A stretch of DNA of 64,000 nt. Origin: Euglena gracilis. Lineage: Eukaryota > Euglenida > Euglenophyceae > Euglenales. A program made the position numbers and the translations under genes. The stretch covers positions 41,626,437-41,690,436 of the forward strand of contig CP154956.1 in the NCBI GenBank assembly GCA_039621445.1. Reading direction: 5' to 3'. Below are positions 1 to 55,039 of the stretch, in pieces; within the stretch, counting starts at the first letter, position 1, and the number at the start of each line of letters is the position of its first letter. The notes below the pieces were generated by a model that was not told the DNA's origin, made no database searches, and was given only the letters and a program-made list of their open reading frames with translations.

Positions 1-1140
1 GCAGGGGGGGGCGGCCCGCTGCCTTTGGGTTGGTGCTGGGAGCCCCCGCCGTGTGATCGCGAGAAAAGGGCCGTTCGGGGGTGGGCTGGAGGTGGGTCAG
101 CGTCTGCTGGCAGGAGGCCCCCTGTGGGCTTGGGAGGGGGTGGAGTGGATCCCAGGGCGGAGTCCCTGGAAGGCGAAGCGGAATGAGGCACAGGCCCGTT
201 GCCTTGCTGCGCAGGCCCTTTTGGGGCATTTGGGCTTTTTCTGGTGCCTGTGGGTCTTCTGGCTCCCTTTTGGTCCCGCCTGGGGCTGGTGGTGGTTCTG
301 CTTTCCCTTGCCCTGCCGGTTTTTCTGTGGCTTTTGGTGCGGGGGTATGCCCTTTGTTCCGATTGGCGCTCGCGGCTGGGTGGGTTCCATGTGGGCGGGC
401 TCCTGTTTTTTTTTGGGCTGTTGGCGTTTTTGGGGCCGTGGCGCGGCATGTGGGAGCGTGGTTGCACGTTTTTGTCATGGCTGCTTTTTTTTTTTTTTTC
501 AGTCCAGGCGGGCGCGGTTGTTCCCCTTTTTTTTTTGTTCGGGGGTCACCGGCATGTTCTGCTTGGTTGGGTGGGGGGGTTTGTCGCTTGCTACTTGGGC
601 ACTGGTGGGGGGGGGGCTGTTGGTTGGTGGTTGCTAAAAGTTTTCTTGTCAAAGTGCATTTCGAGGGGGTATTGGCGGGCAAGGACAGGGGGGCAGTGGG
701 GTTAGGTCGGGAATTCTTTAGCGTGGATTTCTTGAAATTGCAATGCCATGGTCCTTTTTAAAAAAAGAACGGAAATACTGGCTTGTTATGGTTTCTGACG
801 CAAAAGGTTTTTTTTTTTCGGAACAAATGGTTTTTGCTGGGGCTAACCAATGTCGTCCAGGTAGAAAGATCCGCTCAGGTCCTTTTTCCGACTCGCAAGA
901 GTAATGATTGAAGGCTGCATACAAAGATGCAGCTTGACAAAATGGCACGTCCCCCACATGACCATGTTTTTACACATGGGGTGCTTTAGGGAGTATCACA
1001 TCGGTCATTTTCAGAAGAAAACCAAGTCTTAGATATGGGAAGATGTTTCCCATGATTGTGAATGTGAAATGGAGTTTTAACTGTCGCAATCTAAATATTT
1101 GGTCTTTGCCCCTTCCTTTGGAAATGATAAGGGACAGGGC
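1..1140. other. No gene recognised
   Basis: The first 750 bases are G/T-rich with T- and G-runs; open frames here are low-complexity (Trp/Phe/Gly) and not convincing. The rest shows nothing. Confidence 0.5.
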
Positions 1141-1148
1141 AAATGTTG

Positions 1149-2546
1149 TCAATGGGGATTTGCCTGGTGTTTGAAACGTTTCATCTCAGATTTTCTGGCA
1201 AAAGTCATTTGCATTATTTGGGGGGTTTTGAAGGGAACTTTTTTGGACATTTGAGGGGGGAGGGGAAGATCTGCCATAACCCCTCCCCTTATCAGGTTTA
1301 ATACCTCTCTGCTGGCTCCTGCCTGGACCCAATGGGGGATGCTGGCCTGCAGGGCTTTGTAAGGGGGCACCCCTGGTGTAATGTGTCTGGGGATTCCACA
1401 GGCCCCATCACTGGGGTCCTTCCCCTTGGCTGCCCCATCACTGGGGTCACACCTGGCTGCCCCATCACTGGGGCTGCAGTTGGCCCTGCCATAGGGCTTT
1501 CCAAAGACAGGCTTTCCCCCTATTTTTGAATGATGGGGGAGGGTCTGTGTCTGCAGTGGGGAGGTACATATATAGCTGGGGGGTCTGGGCTGATTATCTT
1601 CTGGGGGGGCCTTGTTGTAGCCAATCTTGGGCCTCCCCCCCAAGGGCTGGTGTGGTAATCTTGAATGCAATGGCCTCCACTGGCCTTCTGATTTTGAATA
1701 TAATGGCCTCCATTGGCCTCCTGACATTGATTGAAATGGCCTCCACTGGCCTTGAGGTCTTGATGCCTCCACTGGCCTCCATTGGCCCTTTGATTTTGAA
1801 TATAAAGGCAGTTTTGCTGCCTGAGCTTTTGGCTTCCATAGTCTTGCAGCTGGGCTCCATGCCCTTGATGATAAAGGCTGCCATAGCCTTGATTCTGGAC
1901 CCCAGGTCCTTTTGGATGATGGCTGCCATAGCCTTGATGATTTGATTTTCTTGGATTTCTGATATTTGTTGAAGGGCTGCCATAGCCCTTGTCTTCTCCC
2001 CTGGAAGGGGGGGGACATAGAAAAGGGGGGGGAGTCTGTTGGACCTGTGACGGAATTCCCCTTCTGCCTTCTTGTTTTCCTGACCACAGTTGTCTATGGT
2101 CCATGGCCATTTTTATGTTGAATGGGGGATTTTGAAATCGCTGATGTGTTGGGGGGTGGGGGGGTTGCGATGGCCACGGACTGACGTGTTGCTGCCGCCC
2201 CTCCAGCTTCTGCAGCAGCTGCTGTGTCTCCACCTTCCCCAGCTTCTGCTGCCTCCTTGGAAGTTCTTTGAAGTCCTTCTTGGCAGTCTGATATTCTTTG
2301 AGATTCATTCTTCATGGAAATCCAGTTGTTTCTGTTGTCTTAGTATTTGCAATACTTCTGGGAATAATTCCAATTTGAACTCGAAGAGTTGAAGTCTTCC
2401 TCAAGGAAGTTGACGGTCCGCAAACAAAAGTTCGTTCCGCCAGTTGAGAAAGTGATGGTCTTCGTGAATGCAATAGTCTTGTAAAACAATTCCAGTGAAC
2501 TCGTAGAAATAAATTTCTTTCTCCTTGAGGTCGAAGGGCAGAATTA
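1149..2546 (-). pseudogene. Intronless coding remnant with Gln/Gly/Tyr repeats, frames broken
   Basis: On the minus strand, coding-like blocks follow each other in changing frames. First comes an aromatic/acidic block (EIYFYEFTGIVLQDYCIHED and LNWRNELLFADRQL), then a helical block (FKLELFPEVLQILRQQKQLD), a stop, then NLKEYQTAKKDFKELPRRQQ in the next frame. This runs into a low-complexity repeat region in which two frames are open to 1520 and 1149: one with QGYGS-type repeats (prion-like composition) and one with GQWRP and RLWQP repeats. The frame changes suggest a decayed gene or sequence errors. The family is not recognised. Confidence 0.4.
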
Positions 2547-2559
2547 GGAATCAGCCAAC

Positions 2560-4330
2560 TCCGGCAATAAAAAGCAGTAAGAAGCACCCCCCGCGCACGC
2601 ACAAACACACCAGGACAAACAGCCGGCAAGGAAAGCAGGGCCTCACCATCTCGCAGCGCGGAGCCCGAATGGTCAAGTGCGGGAAACAAACCCTCGTAGG
2701 CAAGCAGGCAAGCAGCGACTTGTGCGGTGCACTCCCCGCCCCGCCCCTAAATGGCACCCCTGAGCGGGACCCCTGAGTTTAAGAGGGCCAGCACCGAGGG
2801 GCCAACAAGGCATGCCCCACTTTTTCCTTTCCCTTCAGCCTGGAAAGACCACCCTCAAAAATGGCTGGGATCCAGTCGGAAAATTTGCTTGCTGCGTTTG
2901 GCCTCCCCAAAAACCCTTTCCATCAGGCATTTGTGCTCTTTCCCTGTTTCAGCCAAACCTGCATTTTTTGCATGAAAAAAAATGAAAAAAAAGATACTTT
3001 TGGAGAATGCAAGTGGGTTTTTCCATTGGAGGTCCATTGGAGCAATGGGGAAAAAACGCGATCACCCAGACCCCAAAAAAGAGCAAAGGTGAAAGGAAAG
3101 GAATAGAGTCACACAGGCCGAAAAATACATGGAGGAGAATGGGGGTCGAACGGGCGGAGCTGGGTCAGATCTGCGAATTGGAGTGAGTAGTCGTCTATTC
3201 CCCGACACCTGGGGCTTCAACTGAGAGTTAGCTGAATGTAGATGGAAAGAAGGGGGCTTCCTTCAGATGGATGAAGGCACCGCGTTGGTAATCATCCACA
3301 TTGGACCCACCTGCCCTGTGCGATGAAGACATGGTGGAGGTGTCAAACAAACATTGTAAGTTTCATTGGGTCCAACCAACCCCTCAATAGTGCAACGTAG
3401 CACCCTTCGTAAGCTGCGTACATCGACGGTGGGCAAACCGCGGACAGCAGCGCCACGGGGAGAGTTCGCCACCCTGCAGGCCATTCCTTTCCCAGCCTTG
3501 ATCCGGTCGGGGAGGAGCCTTGCCCACCAACAAGGGCGCTGTTTGGGAGCTTCGAATGTCGTGGAGGCCAGATAAGACTTTCTTTGTTGGGGGGGGGGGG
3601 GGTTTGGTGGGGCGGGGGGAAATTCAGGGGGTTGAAATTGACCCTGGATAATCCAATCGAGTCAGAAAATTGAACACAGCAGGAATACAGTCCATATGGA
3701 TTCACCTTCAAAGAAGTCAAGGGATATTTGCCTTCGAAGGTTCACAAGGAGCTCAAAGGGTGGGCAAAGCCAAAAATTCAGGGCTTTTTCTTCTTCAAAA
3801 AAAAAAACAAAACAAATTTGCAAACATGCATTGCTAGAGGAAAAAACAAAGAAAATACCGACTGCCTTTCCCAAGATACAGAACCTTGACAACTGACTCA
3901 CACACACGTGGCAGATGATCCGCCACGTAACCATAATTAAATATGGGGTGTGTGACCCAGCAAAATCAAAGGGGTCAACGGCGTTCAAATTCCCACCTGC
4001 AGCAGTTGTCGATTTATTTCCAGCATATTCCCGCAAACGAAAGTTTAGGCCTGGCATAAGAAAAGGCCCAAAGAGAGTATCCGAGGAAGATGGGAAGCAA
4101 GGGGAAGCACAGGGGAGGGGGCAGGGAACGGGAGGGGGGGGGGGGGAGGAGGCGTCGGGTCGGAGGAAACGGTCAGAGGCGGTCAAGGGGGGGGGGGGGC
4201 GGGGGGGCGTCAGTCCAGGTCACCGTGTGGCCGGGGGCGCCGACTGTGCTCTGGGTTGGCGTACACCCGATCCCGCAGTGCGCACTCGACCGCCCTGTGG
4301 TTGCAGGAGGAAATAACCGCAATATCCACA
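2560..4330. other. No clear gene; one weak minus-strand ORF
   Basis: Between 3343 and about 3530 a minus-strand frame reads SAVCPPSMYAAYEGCYVALL then RGWLDPMKLTMFV and stop, which is mildly protein-like but has no homologue I recognise. G-runs at 3590 and 4130-4210. Confidence 0.3.
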
Positions 4331-4337
4331 CGGCATA

Positions 4338-4962
4338 TCAGGACTCGTTTTTTAAAAGGTTGGACGTCAACTTCCAGAAGTAGTATTTGGCGTACACTTT
4401 CATCTGGGGAATGGTGAACCCGGACGCGGAAACCAAACCAATCACTCCAACGGCACAGATTTCGTGAAAAATAATTTCACCCGACGCCACACCGTAATCT
4501 CTGCATCATCATGTCCGCGGCCGTTTTGATGACCCCGGCGTCTATGTTGCTGAACCGCAGGCTGACGAAGTCGCTCAGCTTCCCGGGCCCCTTCGCGTCA
4601 TCGCAGTGGGTCAGCAGCGCCAGGAAGTCAAGGTTCTCCCCCAGGCGGATCAGAGCATCCTTCGCAGGGCCCCCGAGCCACATGAATGAAAGCAATGGAT
4701 TCCTGGAGCACCCCGCGGGCGGGGAAGCTGGCGTGCGGACCTTGCCGAATACCCAATGCCAGCGTTGAGGGAGCACCGTTGAGAGAGAAGCCACACCCCC
4801 GAACTGGAAGAGGCAGGAGGTGGCACCGACCAAAGTGCCCCTTTCAAGGTCCCATATCGGACAATAATTTGACTTCGGCCGGATTTGGGGGTAAAAAAAA
4901 ATGCCAAAATACCCAGTGCAAAGCTCCTGATCAAATATTAACCCCCCCCCGGGCCGGACCAC
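4338..4962 (-). pseudogene. Conserved-looking ORF split by a frame change
   Basis: From 4962 to 4480 one frame is open for 161 codons; its C-terminal half is strongly protein-like (ALIRLGENLDFLALLTHCDD, NIDAGVIKTAADMMMQ). It then stops, while an overlapping frame starting near 4497 continues (GVASGEIIFHEICAVG, then MKVYAKYYFWKLTSNLLKNE) to TGA at 4338-4340. A single missing or extra base near 4490-4500 would explain this. It could also be downstream exons of the large gene: GCGAAG could act as a phase-0 acceptor near 4666. Identity unknown. Confidence 0.45.
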
Positions 4963-5039
4963 ACCTCCCTGGTCATAGACAGTGGAAAGAGGAAATTAAT
5001 CCCCAGGCCAAGCATCTCCAAAATAGAACTTGAAATCGT

Positions 5040-5590
5040 AAGAATGGGACAATTATGTAATGTCAGTGCACTAAATGCAGGGGGGGGGGACATGCAACAA
5101 GGCTCCTCAAAACGTGCAGTGCAAAAAAAGAAAAACGCAAAAAAATGCAAGTTGTGTGTAAATTTCTTCAGAAGCTCCCCGGACTTTTCCACTGGAGACC
5201 ACTTAGAGAAATTTCACCTGCTCCAAAAATGCAACATTAAAAGAAAGTGTGATGCAAACTTGTGAAGTGATATGGTTGATTCACCTGATTGCATCCACTT
5301 ATATTTCATTATGCAACTACTGCTTATGTGAAATTGGTCCAAGGACGTCAGGTGGGCAACCTCCAGTTGTCTGCTAGTGGAGCAATTTGCCTGTCCAGAT
5401 GCCGGAAGAAAATTCGAAAAGCAAAAAACGCAAAAAAAAATGCAAAACGTGCGACTTTTCACAATTTTTTTTAAAAAAACAAAACAAAAACAAATTATGC
5501 AAAAGTGCAAATTTCCAAATTTTTTGATTATGCAAAAAATGCAAATCATGCAACTTGCAGACCCCCCTCTTGCTAACTGTGCCCTGATCG
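5040..5590. mobile_element. TGCAAAAA-rich dispersed repeat, copy 1
   Basis: About 550 bases, similar to 27050-27600 along its whole length (shared landmarks ATGCAACAAGGCTCCT, TGCAAACTTGTGAA, GTGGAGCAATTTGCCTGT, CATGCAACTTGCA). Begins after a G-run and ends before a C-run. Confidence 0.6.
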
Positions 5591-6297
5591 TGCGAAACAT
5601 GCACAAAACACGCACTCCTCATGCCCTCCCCGTTCCCTTTCGCCCGGGCTCCTAAATTGAGGAGATCACATACACGCCATATATAATTTGGGGAGTGTGC
5701 AAAGACACTGTGACGAAGGGGGGTAAACCACCCCAATAAAAACCCCCGGGGTTTATAAGTCAAGGAATTGTTGGTGAAAATCCGACCCCCCAAAAAATGG
5801 CCCCAAAACCAAATACAACTCCAAATTGGAATTTTTTCTTCAAATTTGGTCAAGAATTGCATTTTTTTTGAGATTGCATTGAAAAAAAAATGATGATGGG
5901 TGGTCTCAAAAAAAATCAGTTTTTGGTGATTTTGCGGCTGAAAAAAATCGTCCCCGGCGCCTTGCATTTTCCCCGGGGGGGGGGGGTTCAGACAAAGTTT
6001 GGTTGGCCAACCCGAGGGGGGTTACAAATGGGGGGGGGTTAAAAGTGAGGGAGGAGGGGTTATAAATGGGGGGTTAGAGCCTGGTGGTTTGCCAACTTTG
6101 GCCAGAAACCCATCAGATTGAACTTTTGAGTCATCCACTGAGACCCCGGCGGCAACCTGGGACAAATTGGGAATACCTTGAGCACATCAACCAACATGCT
6201 GCGCAAAATTGGGGGTGTATGCAAATGAGTGCAATCCAGCGAATTGGGTCTGTTGTGCCTCCTTCCTTCCCCCAGGGCTCTGGGCAGAGAACGCCAC

Positions 6298-6339
6298 GGT
6301 GCAGGCAGCCTTTTCCGCCGCCATCTTCTTCACCTCGCT
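6298..6339 (-). CDS. Small coiled-coil exon
   Basis: A 42-base phase-0 exon after a strong acceptor (CTCCTCCCGCTGCAG), with donor GTGGCG. It reads SEVKKMAAEKAACT and directly extends the helix of the exon at 6604-6639. The matching phase and helix pattern support both exons together. Confidence 0.45.
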
Positions 6340-6603
6340 CTGCAGCGGGAGGAGAACCAACATCACACGTGAAGGGCGACAGACAGACGGGGCTCCGTCA
6401 GGACAGGAGAAGCCGCCCGCTTCGCTCGCTTTGCCAGCGTTTTCCTTCATTGGAGTGGCTTCTCCAGCCAACTCCCTTATCGGCACAGGGTGGTCACAAG
6501 ACTGCCCCTGCCTCGCCCCTGAGCCACACTTGGTCCGGCAGGGGGCGGGGTCCTGGCCTTCGCTTCCCCAGGGCTCAGGGGGTAAGGAGGGGGGAGGCCA
6601 GAC

Positions 6604-6639
6604 CTCCAGCGCCAGGAGGCGTTCATACTTGTCGCGGGA
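6604..6639 (-). CDS. Small coiled-coil exon downstream of the candidate stop
   Basis: A 36-base phase-0 exon (acceptor GGCCCCAG, donor GTCTGG) reading SRDKYERLLALE. Joined to the next exon it makes a continuous heptad-like helix. It is either part of an alternative C-terminus of the large gene or of a separate downstream gene. Confidence 0.45.
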
Positions 6640-6799
6640 CTGGGGCCACACCGTCGCTGACCAGGGGGAGGGGGTTCATTTCCACATTTTTTTTTTGAGA
6701 AAATAACTATTTTTTTTAAAAAAAATGAATGAATAAATAAATAAATAAATAAATAAATAATAACAATAAACTGAGGTCGGCAGACGCTCAGCAAGGGTA

Positions 6800-6853
6800 C
6801 GGCTGGTGCACGAACGAACTGCTGCTCCCGCCAGTGGGCGACAGCCAGGGAAG
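6800..6853 (-). CDS. Possible alternative exon
   Basis: It lies between an acceptor (TGCTAGCTGCAG) and a donor (GTACCC), phase 0 in and out, and reads PSLAVAHWREQQFVRAPA. It starts only 44 bases beyond the alternative donor in the preceding exon, which would be a very short intron. Low confidence. Confidence 0.25.
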
Positions 6854-6860
6854 GCTGCAG

Positions 6861-51065
<44,205 letters not shown>

Positions 51066-51825
51066 CTGGAGAGGAGAGGAACCAGCAGCAGTGTCCTCAG
51101 CCCTCCCACCCCAAATGTGTTATGAATGTTGGCAAAGAAGAGGTTTTGCAACCTCTGACCAGAGCCGACCAGCAAAAACAGCCCATCCCATCCCATCCCA
51201 CCCATCCCACCCCCAGTGCACCTCCTCCCGAGACCATACAAAGGGGGGTTGGGGCCAACGTGCTGGGCCGGCTCTACTGCCCTTTTCATTGATGGTTAAC
51301 AAGTCACCGCTATGGGGTGAAGCCCAGAGCTGCACAGGAAGGACAGGTGGGACAGAGGTTGAACCCGCCTGGGACATGGGACATGGGGGCACACCCTATC
51401 CCCCTATGGCACTTCACAAGCAGAAATTCCTTCGGTGGCAGTCCTCTCCCCGGTCGGGACTTAACACAGTTGCTCTTCGATCTCTTTTCCCTTGTGGGAG
51501 GGGCGCTGGGCGTCAATGGCTTTGGGATGGAAGAATGGGGTACAGGGAATGAAGAGATTCAAATCGTCGGTTAGTCGGAGGTGGGCAATGATTTTCGAAG
51601 GACCGCTAGATGCGATCGCTTTTCTGCTTCAAAGGTGCCAAAACGGGTCAATTTTTTAAAAAAAAGTTTGGCCACGGTGGTTGACAATGGACTATGCACC
51701 TCAAATTTTGGGTGCTGGAAATCGAATCTTTAACTGTTTGCTACTTTTTGGCTTCTGGCCGGCTGGACCCTTGGACTGTGGTTGGCGGGTGGGGGTCCAA
51801 AATTGGAAAAGGGTGTGGTTTGTAA

Positions 51826-52052
51826 ACCCCCCCCAAAATAACACACACCCCCGGTGTGTTATTTGGGCACCCGAACTGGGGCCCAGGGGGGGGGGTGTTA
51901 TTTGGGGGGGTGTTATTTTTACATGGAAAACCAAAGGAAAACAGGGGGGGTGTTATTTGGGCGCTCGAAATCGGCCCCCGAGGGGGGGTGTGTTATTTGG
52001 GGGGGGGGGGGTATTTGGGGGGGGGTGTTATTTGGGGGGGGGTTACCTTGGC
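51826..52052. mobile_element. Fold-back element with GGGGTGTTATTTGGGG units (copy A, right)
   Basis: Reverse complement of 43556-43757, with the same order of parts and slightly different homopolymer lengths. Copy B equivalent at about 63699-63902. Confidence 0.6.
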
Positions 52053-52130
52053 CCCAAACGCTGGCTGACGTTCAGGTTCTTCACCAACAGAGTTTGTTAT
52101 CAGCTGGGCCATTCGGTCGTGTCCGTAGAT

Positions 52131-52410
52131 CAGGGGTTTTTTTTAAGACCGGGGGGAGGGGGGGTCCCCCCCACCCACCCACCCTGGGGGCCCCCCCGGG
52201 GGGGGGTCCTGGGGGAACCACAAAAAAATGGCTGAAGAATCGCGAAAAGTGCTAAAAATACCACCTTTTCAAAAATTTTGGCGCCTTCGGCGCCGAAAAG
52301 TATATCCCACCCCCCTCCGGGGGGACTCCCCCTGGGGGGGGGGGGGGGCTCGGCCAGACCCACCCACCCTACCCCCCCACGGGGGTCTACGACTAAAAAA
52401 AAAAACCCTG
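52131..52410. mobile_element. hAT-like non-autonomous element with CAGGGGTTTTTT ends
   Basis: The left end is CAGGGGTTTTTTTTAA and the right end AAAAAAAACCCTG; flanks CCGTAGAT and ACGTAGAT agree in 7 of 8 bases. The interior has C/G-rich hairpins and the palindrome GGCGCCTTCGGCGCC. Related right ends are at about 22083 and 23584. Confidence 0.65.
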
Positions 52411-52712
52411 ACGTAGATCCCAGGAGTTGGATTTGGAAGCCTTGAGTGTCTGGAACTACTTGGAATTGGGGGGAGGGGCTTTAAAAAATTTCGGTCATCC
52501 AACCAGCTCATGGGTGACATAAGACTGATCATAACACCAAATGCCTTATAATCATGTATGTGCACCGCCGCTGCATTTCACCACATGCGTGACACGTCCA
52601 AATCCCGGTGGGGGGGGGCTCCAAAAAAATAAGTTTGGAATCTCGGATTTCTTGATGTGAAGTCGGGGGCATTGCAGGTCTCGATGTTTGCTCATCCGCA
52701 AACTGCTTGAAG

Positions 52713-52725
52713 NNNNNNNNNNNNN
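52713..52725. other. Assembly gap of 13 N
   Basis: Thirteen unknown bases directly at the junction between the unique flank of copy A (52419-52712) and the first base of copy B. Confidence 0.99.
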
Positions 52726-52751
52726 CCAGAAATTTCGAACAGGTAGCCCAC

Positions 52752-52850
52752 CTCGTGTCTCAGTACTGTCAGAGGAGTAGGCCACAGACTCCGTCTTTGC
52801 CTCGTAGTCATCGTAGACGTCGGAATACTCTGTGGCACGTGGTCGTACCC
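52752..52850 (-). CDS. Exon: acidic Tyr/Ser-rich segment (copy B)
   Basis: Second copy of the exon at 40882-40980 with the same encoded residues. The donor context changes from GTGAGC to GTGGGC. The exon lies 26 bases from the 13-N gap, so the intron it should splice across is missing here. Confidence 0.6.
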
Positions 52851-52976
52851 CTAGCAATTGCGGCCCACTATATTGGTGGGTTGCTGGACGGGGAATTTGT
52901 TGGTCAATATCATGCCAACAGCAACCGCCATTGGTCAATGTTTAGCCTCCACACAGCACGCAGGTCACACACATAC

Positions 52977-53056
52977 GGCCGCTGGATCGGCGGGACGACG
53001 CAGAGTGGGGTCGGTATGTGGAAGACGACGACGACGACGACGACGATGCCGACATC
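52977..53056 (-). CDS. Exon: poly-Ser segment (copy B)
   Basis: Second copy of 41107-41186. One base differs (C for T in the CACTCTGCGTCGTC...CGATCC tract), changing one residue (His to Arg); splice sites are unchanged. Confidence 0.6.
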
Positions 53057-53314
53057 CTGAAACAGGCGTCAGGAAGACAGCCCCCTGGCCTCTGCACCGA
53101 CCGACCTGTCACGGCACACAGTTTCCACCCCAATGAAGAAACTGCAAAGGTTGCAGGCCGTACTCGTCGGGATGTGCCTCCCGGGCCCGAACTTATGGGC
53201 CAGGACTTGTGAGTGCAGTTTGATAAAGAGAACGTTACATTGCCTGTGAAATCCCTGGCCGTGTCGGCCTCCCCCCACCAAAAAACAACATAATTGGGTC
53301 CCAGCTCGGCACAC

Positions 53315-53470
53315 CTCCGCCGCGGAGTCCGGCTGGAATCGGAGGACTGCCTCCGACCCCGGGGCGCAGTGCGCCGGCTACTGCGCGACGCGCTCCGTGA
53401 CCGACTCGAACTGCGCCGGCCGCTGCGGCTGAGGGACCGGTGGCTGTCGGTGGCGCTGGTCCGCCGGCTC
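53315..53470 (-). CDS. Exon: RS-domain segment (copy B)
   Basis: Second copy of 41448-41603 with three base changes: two silent, one Gln to Arg in the RS frame. The CA repeat beside its acceptor is about 35 bases longer than in copy A. Confidence 0.65.
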
Positions 53471-53485
53471 CTGGCGACCCCACGC

Positions 53486-53710
<225 letters not shown>

Positions 53711-54631
53711 CAATACACTGGAACCTGGCCCCGGGACAAAGGCAGGGGACACCGTGCAGCCTTCTTCAGGCGGTGCTGCCGACGGGCCAAGCATGTCTGC
53801 CGGGTCAAAAACCAGTGGAGTTGTTTTTGGGGAGCTGGTCGCCCGCGCGGTTTGGGTGAAAACCAGGCTTGAATTGCAAAATCACATTATTTTGGAAGCC
53901 ACTCAAGGCTGAAGGCATCTCTTCCCTATGGTATGCGCAGGGGCTATTGTGTACAAAGCAACTTCCATTACGACCACCACCCTTGACCACCACCCACCTC
54001 TTCGAAGCAGAGCATCAGCCTCTGCAAACCCGAAATGATTCCATTTATTTTACATGACACATTGAAACACATGCTCAGGTCAGTACCCCCCCCGGCAATT
54101 GTCACGCGACAAATTGGGCAGCACAGAGGGGGGTGACAATTTCCCGGGGTGACAATTTGGCCGGCACAGAGGGGGATGGCAATTGCCCGGGACGTCAATT
54201 GCCCAGGGGCGTCAATTGCCCACCCATGTAAGCCACATTAAAACCAAATGACCAAGAACACCATCTGAAACACAAATGAACGCGCAAAAATACAGCTATG
54301 GTTGTGATATTGTGCAGAGCATATGGCATGCGAAAGTCGTAGCAAAATAGAAGATCAATCGAGTCGTGTCGGCGAAAAGAAAGTGCACGGACATCTTCTA
54401 TGGTGGGGGGTGACAAATTGGGCAGCACGAAGGGGGGTGACAATTTCCTGGGGTGACAAATTGGCCGGCACAGAGGGGGGTGACAATTGCCCGAGGGCGT
54501 CAATTGCCCGGGGGGGGGGGGGGGGGGGGAAAGATTTTTTTTATACTTTATTAATTTTATTGCTTCTTCAAAACGAATTGGCTGAGTTTTGACTCGTCTA
54601 GTTGCCAAAGTCGGGGGCGCTTGGGGGACAC

Positions 54632-54711
54632 CTTCGGCTCCGACCACTGGAGACGCTGCTGCCCCGCCGCCCTCTGCTACGGGCTCTCGACTCCACCGAG
54701 CTGGGCCCAGG
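54632..54711 (-). CDS. Exon: RS-rich segment (copy B)
   Basis: Second copy of 42700-42779, same sequence over the exon. Confidence 0.55.
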
Positions 54712-54817
54712 CTTCGATATAAGGGCTGGTGGGGGGAGTGTTCTGGACCCCCCTCCGGTCCAGGGGGGGAGGAAACCCCCGACACGTAAACCCCGTACAC
54801 CCTCCTTATATCAAAAC

Positions 54818-54886
54818 CTGGCTGGGCTTCCTCCCTGACAAGCTGGTTGGGCCGCTACTGCGACGGTGGGGCGACGTGGTGCACAC
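54818..54886 (-). CDS. Exon: RS-like segment (copy B)
   Basis: Second copy of 42888-42956 with three silent changes and one Ala to Thr replacement in the chosen frame. Confidence 0.55.
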
Positions 54887-54967
54887 CTGCTTGCGTTTTG
54901 CACCTCATGATGCGCAACGCCTCCAAAAAAAAAAACGCCCGGCCGGACTGCGAGCACACCCGGACAC

Positions 54968-55029
54968 CGCCTTCGGGGGACTGCTGGAGGAGGGGCGGTG
55001 GAGGGGGGCTGAGGGGCCGCCGCTGTCCC
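54968..55029 (-). CDS. Exon: Ser/Pro-rich segment (copy B)
   Basis: Second copy of 43037-43098, no difference seen. Confidence 0.5.
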
Positions 55030-55039
55030 CTGCGTGGGA

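Noticed and set aside
53-761. Three overlapping plus-strand open frames rich in Trp, Phe, Gly
   Set aside because: Caused by G/T-rich, stop-poor sequence; no domain, no codon pattern, several frames open at once.
1149-4962. Endogenous virus or large transposon as the source of the intronless ORFs
   Set aside because: Possible because they are intronless and broken, but no polymerase, capsid, integrase or terminal repeat was recognised, so there is no positive evidence.
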